From positions 8,410,698-8,474,697 of the forward strand of contig NC_065564.1 of the NCBI RefSeq assembly GCF_022605725.1: a DNA stretch of 64,000 nucleotides. The letters are read 5' to 3'. Below the pieces are notes generated by a model that did not search any database, was not told the DNA's origin, and saw nothing but the letters and a program-made list of their open reading frames with translations. The position numbers were made by a program, and so were the translations under genes. The DNA is from Anthonomus grandis grandis. Lineage: Eukaryota > Arthropoda > Insecta > Coleoptera > Curculionidae. This document shows positions 59,936 through 64,000 of this stretch, one piece after another (positions within the stretch are counted from its first letter, which is position 1; each line of letters opens with the position of its first letter).

Positions 59936-61856
59936 ATGGAAAACCTCGATAACAGTGTTATTGTAGGCAACTATAATGAAGGGTCAAGGAAAAGGCAACG
60001 ACAAAGGGAAATGGATTATGAGAAGAGGTAAGTATTGCTCGTTTGTTAAAATAAAAAATATTCACACCTACACTTATTTTATATAGATATCAAGACCCTG
60101 ACCCTTTGTTGCTTAATTTTCAATCACCCTGCCTCCACAGAGAAGGAAAATTTCACTGTCTCAGTATTTTAAGAAGCATCCTAGCAAAAGCTAAGACAAA
60201 AGTTTTTTATAAAACAGACAGAAAGGAGCAAGATAAAAGATTGTCCTTTTTAATGGATGTTGCTCAACCAAAACGCAGCCGAGTTCGTGGTGAGGTGAGA
60301 AAAAACAAGCCACATCGCGTTGCAGTTAAATATTTCTTGATATCTACAGAAAAACAAAGACTACCTGTATCCTCCAAGTTTTTTGCTAAGTTGTTTGGGG
60401 TCGGTCAGCGAAGACTAAACACAATTGCTGACGGAATTTTATCTGGAATCGGGATCGTAGAGAAACGAGGAGGGGATCATAAACTTCGGAAATTTTCTGC
60501 AAAAAGAAAGCAAGTGTACGAGTTTATTTCAAATTTGCGAGGTTGCGAAAGTCATTATGCACGAAATAAAAGCCGTCGACTTTACTTGCATTCATCTTTG
60601 AACATAAATCGACTTTTTCACCTCTATAATACCTACTACCGTTGAAGACGAGTTGAAAGTAAAAAAAACGTTTTTCGTAAAAATTTTTGAGACAAAGTTT
60701 AATCTAGGGTTTGGCTCTCCCGCTTCCGATACCTGTAGCTATTGCGCTCGACTTAAAAGTGAAATTCAGTCTTGTGAAAATGGTGTTATCAAAGAAGGTT
60801 TAATTTCAAACATCGTAATTCACAAAAAGAGAGCTAAAGCTTTCCATACTTTGATGAAGCAAATGCCAGAAGCGAGCATAACATACGTGTTTGACTTGCA
60901 ACAAGTGCAAGCAATTCCCAAAGTCAGTATTGGTGAGGCTTTCTATTCCAGACAAATTTCATTTTACTCTTTTTGTGTGACTAATGTTGCAACTAAAACC
61001 CACATTTTTATGCCTGGAACGAGACACAAGCTGCAAGAGGTGCTCAAGAAATTTCTTGAGGCTTTGATAGACTTTTTAGAAAAAGTACATATTGAAGATT
61101 CGGTAACGCAAATTAGGCTTTTCGCGAACGGCTGCGCAGGCCAAAACAAAAACCAACACGTCATTCATGCCTTAACATACTGGCTGCATAAAAAGTCCCC
61201 AAAAAAACATAAAACAGATAGTAATATATTTCCCAGTTTGCGGCCACTCCTATTTACCTGCTGACAGGATATTCGGTCGAGTTGAGAAACATCTACGAAA
61301 AACTGAAGAGGTGTTGAGCCCCATAGCTTATATCAAAATTTACCAACAATACGGAATTGTCAGGGTTTTAGGCGAAGACTGGTTCCTTAAAAACTACAAA
61401 GATCTCAGAGAAATACTGAAAAAAATTGATGGAATTAGTGACATGAAAAGAATATTTTTACAAAAAATTATAAAAGACAGATACGTTGATATTAAGATAA
61501 AACTTGAGCCCACCTATATGTTTGACGACGCTTCGAAGCACCCAATGGCAATAACAAAACGAGGTCAAACTTTGATAAGGGATATGCAGGATCATTGTAA
61601 CATACCACTGGTAAATAACATCAAAGAAGAAAAGAAAACTGATGTGCGAAAGCTGCTTTGTGCAAGATTTGGACAAGACTGGGAATTTAAAGTCCCGCTT
61701 TCTTCGCTCTTGTTTTATGATCATGCCTTAAACACCACGACGGAACCAGAAGCTGAAATTCCAGATCCTGCAGGTGAAGAAAATCCCATGTGCGAGAAGA
61801 CCCTAACCAGGAACAAATTTGATTTTTTTTTTCAAGTGGACTTTGTATGTTATTAA
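59936..61856 (+). pseudogene. Transposase-like gene (DUF7869-type, G-Q-N-K-N core), frame-broken
   Basis: Exon 1 is 59936-60027 (MENLDNSVIVGNYNEGSRKR start, donor AG|GTAAGT), intron 60028-60086 (59 bp), and exon 2 begins after ATATAG. Order of parts: a Cys-containing basic N-terminus; a helix-turn-helix-like stretch (F-G-V-G-Q-R-R-L-N-T-I); a D-T-C-S-Y-C zinc-knuckle-like pair (about 60730); V-F-D-L-Q-Q (Asp at 60893); A-N-G-C-A-G-Q-N-K-N (about 61124); then F-P-V-C-G-H-S-Y-L-P-A-D-R and a conserved C-terminal region to 61856. One extra base near 60639 and another near 61226-61235 break the frame, and the second putative catalytic Asp is Asn (61127-61129). The RNase H-like DDE role is inferred from motif spacing. 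It is named from memory of the family and is not verified. Confidence 0.78.
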
Positions 61857-62187
61857 CATTAGTATTATTTTGTAAGTTTGCATTTTTTGAAGAAATCAAC
61901 AAAAACAAAAAAAACATATTCCTGGTACTTAGTTGACATTTTATCCTTAAAGTCGAATAATTTCACTACCAACACCAGTTTTTTGTAAAACGAATAAAGT
62001 GAAACAAACAGCATTATGTCCAAACATTTTTTCGATTTTTCCAGATTTTCTAATAAATGTTGATTTAACTGAGATAACTTAATGGATTTTTATGTTAATT
62101 TATATCAAAACAACTCCATGTTGTAAAAATATATAGCAGGGTTTAAAAGAAAATCGTTTTTCGTCAATACCCAAAAAAGTATTTCTT

Positions 62188-62218
62188 GGACAAAACGCGA
62201 TTTGAAAAGTTGCTCCTC
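62188..62218 (-). repeat. Right terminal inverted repeat
   Basis: The reverse complement starts GAGGAGCAACTTTTCAAA and ends GCGTTTTGTCC, matching the left end. The flanking AAAT (62219-62222) matches 59554-59557. Confidence 0.92.
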
Positions 62219-62537
62219 AAATCATATTTTTACACCCAAAAATCTCCATTTTTAACGGGAAATTGATGTGTTTTTTTTTAATGAAGACAAATAAGAAAGA
62301 GCCAAAAATGGCAATTTTTAATAAAAAATGATTTTTTATAGGGTTAAAATCGCACGTTTTCAGTTAAAAAATCGACTTTAAAAAAAATTAAAGACGATTT
62401 ATTAAAATATAACGGCCAAAAAATTTCCTGTTTTTAACGGGAATTTTAAAAAAATGTTTTTCTGTTTAAATAAAGCCAATTAGAACTAGCCAATATGCCT
62501 GATTTTAACAGAAAATACTGTTTAAAGGGTTAAAATT
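62219..62537. repeat. Remainder of the interrupted ~1.9-kb tandem repeat
   Basis: Resumes with AAATCATATTTTTACACCC and matches 56280-56600 and 58190-58560, including AACGGCCAAAAAATTTCCTG. It ends at GGGTTAAAATT, where a second transposon begins. Confidence 0.88.
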
Positions 62538-64000
62538 GAGGCGTATTATGGCGTATAATGAAAAAAACATTTTGTTTTAAAACAAATTCATTTTTTCATA
62601 TTTGTTTTATTAATTACAGCGTATATTAAGCTAATATATTTAATTCTTGTTAAAAAAATAATAATTCTAATATATTTGTCAAAAATTTGAAAAAACTGTT
62701 GGACATAAGTTGTTTTTGCAAAAAAAAAAAGTTAAATAAGAAAAAACTTACGTTTTATTTAACAAATTTAAACATAAAATAAATTCTAAACAAGGATTAG
62801 TTTAATAGTTTGTAGTAAATTAATCTTCACATCCACTACTATTATCATCTTCTTCATTAATGTCCATGTTATCAGGGTAAGTATTATCCAGAATACATTC
62901 ATAGTAGTTTTTATTAGCTACAAGACGTAGTAACGGTAACAGTGATCTTAAATTCTCAGCTTTATTTGAAGCAACCGCAAGAGGTTCCTTGTAAAGCCTT
63001 TCCAGTTGGATGTTGCATGATAAATTTGCTTTGGCCACAATACTGCTTCTGAATGGGCCACTGTATGAATCCTTTAAAAAAAGTAAAGATGTTTGGTTAT
63101 AGTTATTTTCATAATCCTAATTTTTTTAATGTTGATAGCTGGATTTGAAGTTTTTAGGAAAAAGTTGCAGGTCGCAGTTTTTATATTAAAAAAATCGTAT
63201 TGCTTCATTTTTATCAAATTAAATTGGTTAGTTTTCATTCTGGCATTTAATATGATATTATCCCAATCCTCTGGTCTCTCACTCTCTCCAGGCGTCTTTT
63301 CTTTTTCTATATTAGAGCAAAATCCGAATCGTTTGGCAAAAAGGAATGACCCCTCATTGGAAATATGTATATTCTACTGAATCAACGATTTTTAGAATAT
63401 TGACCAAGGTGTACAAAAAATGAGCCATTACGTAATTTTTATTTTGTCCTGGGCAACCGTCATTAAAAATAACCAAACTGCGGTTATGGATGTGGTTTTT
63501 AAGGAAATGCAGTAACATCGAAGTGACTTTATTGGCACCCTTTTTGGCTTCATTTTCAAGATAAGTGTACATCCAAACATTATCAGTTCCAAGGTCATGT
63601 ATACCAAAAACATTATACCAAAATTGACGGCTATAAAAAACAGGGTTAGATGATATGCGAGGAAGGGGCAAATTTTGCATAAAATCAAAACTAATACACA
63701 TTACTTCTCCAGCTTTTGCTTTGATTTTAAATTTTCGTTTTAGGTCAAAGAAAGCTTCAGCTTTACGAAGGTGTATCTCCTTTTCTAATTCTAATCTATT
63801 TCGTTCTTCTATGCTAAGATCTGTACGGTTTAGTTGCTGAGCAAGTTTGTCACATTCTGAACAAGTGTCAGATCTTGGAATTCCAAATTTAATGTTAAAA
63901 TATGTCTTAAACAGTTTCCAGTAACTTTTATATGGTATGTTTATATTATAACTTTGTAGGAACATTCTATGCATATCCCTTAACTTAAGAGATTCTGGTA
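62538..64000 (-). mobile_element. Second DNA transposon of the same protein family (partial, runs off the window)
   Basis: The tandem repeat is broken at GGTTAAAATT|GAGGCGTATTATGG, whereas the uninterrupted repeat continues ...TTAAAATTGCTTG. The new sequence begins GAGG, like the element at 59558. It contains a minus-strand gene of the same family, so this is its 3' terminus. The other end, TIR partner and target duplication lie beyond 64000. Confidence 0.65.
62820..64000 (-). pseudogene. Second DUF7869-type transposase-like gene, 5' end outside the window, frame-broken
   Basis: Minus strand. From the window edge to 63354 the frame is open and contains S-D-T-C-S-E-C, I-S-F-D-F-M-Q-N-L-P (first putative Asp), and F-N-D-G-C-P-G-Q-N-K-N (second Asp intact, 63461-63459). 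It hits a stop where one T seems missing. Another frame then gives F-P-M-R-G-H-S-F-L-P-N-D with an in-frame TAG shortly after. A terminal exon (about 63074-62820, acceptor TTTTAAAG) ends in an acidic tail D-I-N-E-E-D-D-N-S-S-G-C-E-D. It is homologous to the gene at 59936 but strongly diverged, so it is a separate subfamily, not a duplicate. Confidence 0.75.

Larger units (their letters stand above)
59558..62218 (+). mobile_element. DNA transposon with 31-bp TIRs and a DUF7869-like transposase gene
   Basis: 2,661 bp bounded by inverted repeats that match at 28 of 31 bases (59558-59588 and 62188-62218, starting GAGGAGCAACTTTTCAAA). It sits inside the ~1.9-kb tandem repeat. The empty site is preserved at 56255-56300 and 58170-58215, where TTTTCARTWAAAAAAA runs straight into TCATGTTTTTACACCC. 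Compared with these, the flanks show AAAT on both sides, a probable 4-bp target duplication (2-bp AA if the TIR is extended by one T/A pair). One spliced gene on the plus strand and an AATAAA at 61993-61998 complete it. A 4-bp duplication would fit Sola-type elements, but I cannot confirm a superfamily. Confidence 0.88.

Noticed and set aside
60601..61265. Programmed frameshifting in the transposase-like gene
   Set aside because: One break needs removal of a base and the equivalent site in the relative needs addition of one. No shared slippery sequence or following structure was seen. Decay or sequencing error explains it better.

Overview
The window is nuclear DNA of an animal, almost certainly an insect. 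It has spliced genes with GT-AG introns, long AT-rich non-coding stretches, several satellite-like arrays, non-LTR retrotransposons and DNA transposons. The host genes I recognise are an igloo-like IQ-motif exon, a proteasome alpha-1 subunit and a KIAA1143/DUF4604 homologue. They fit an insect, plausibly a beetle, but I cannot name the species. No CRISPR array, tRNA, rRNA or bacterial-type operon was seen.

Layout. 1-1970: probable intron of the igloo-like gene, filled by two blocks of a ~182-bp tandem repeat, then its last exon (1971-2093). 2890-9260: tandem array of a ~1.71-kb complex unit rich in TGACAG/TGTCA words. 9480-10510: small inverted-repeat elements and an unresolved LTR-like segment. 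10985-11803 (minus): decayed DUF389 membrane-protein pseudogene. 12226-13800: four copies of a ~358-bp tandem repeat. 14265-23974: proteasome alpha-1 gene in two exons. Its single 8.87-kb intron is a retrotransposon graveyard with at least four CR1-like non-LTR elements, one nested inside another. The 3' UTR carries a perfect 18-bp hairpin. 24450-32520: extremely AT-rich sequence with diverged recurring blocks, split by a dead RNase H-bearing non-LTR element (28300-30843). 32560-33285: GC-richer promoter with an 18-bp palindrome and the first two exons of the DUF4604 gene. Its third exon is not in the window, so its intron 2 would span more than 30 kb if the gene is intact.

33862-44018: two unrelated satellites, both with ~170-bp units, lie back to back (8 copies, then ~51 copies). 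The second has a 2,048-bp, 12-monomer higher-order repeat and is a distant relative of the 182-bp repeat at the window start. 44230-51960: more than 20 copies of another repeat in two opposite-orientation blocks around a GC-rich centre. Its core (CTGATGA...GAAACGTC) resembles hammerhead-ribozyme boxes. 54930-62537: a ~1.9-kb tandem repeat interrupted by a 2,661-bp DNA transposon.

Most notable system: that transposon (59558-62218) has 31-bp terminal inverted repeats, a spliced transposase-like gene with a G-Q-N-K-N core, and sub-terminal copies of GCATTWTGTCC. The neighbouring tandem repeats preserve its empty target site. A second, divergent member of the same protein family begins 320 bp away on the opposite strand (62538 to window end) and shares the GAGG terminus. 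Both copies are inactivated by frameshifts. Together they support an arthropod DNA-transposon family behind a set of otherwise anonymous proteins.
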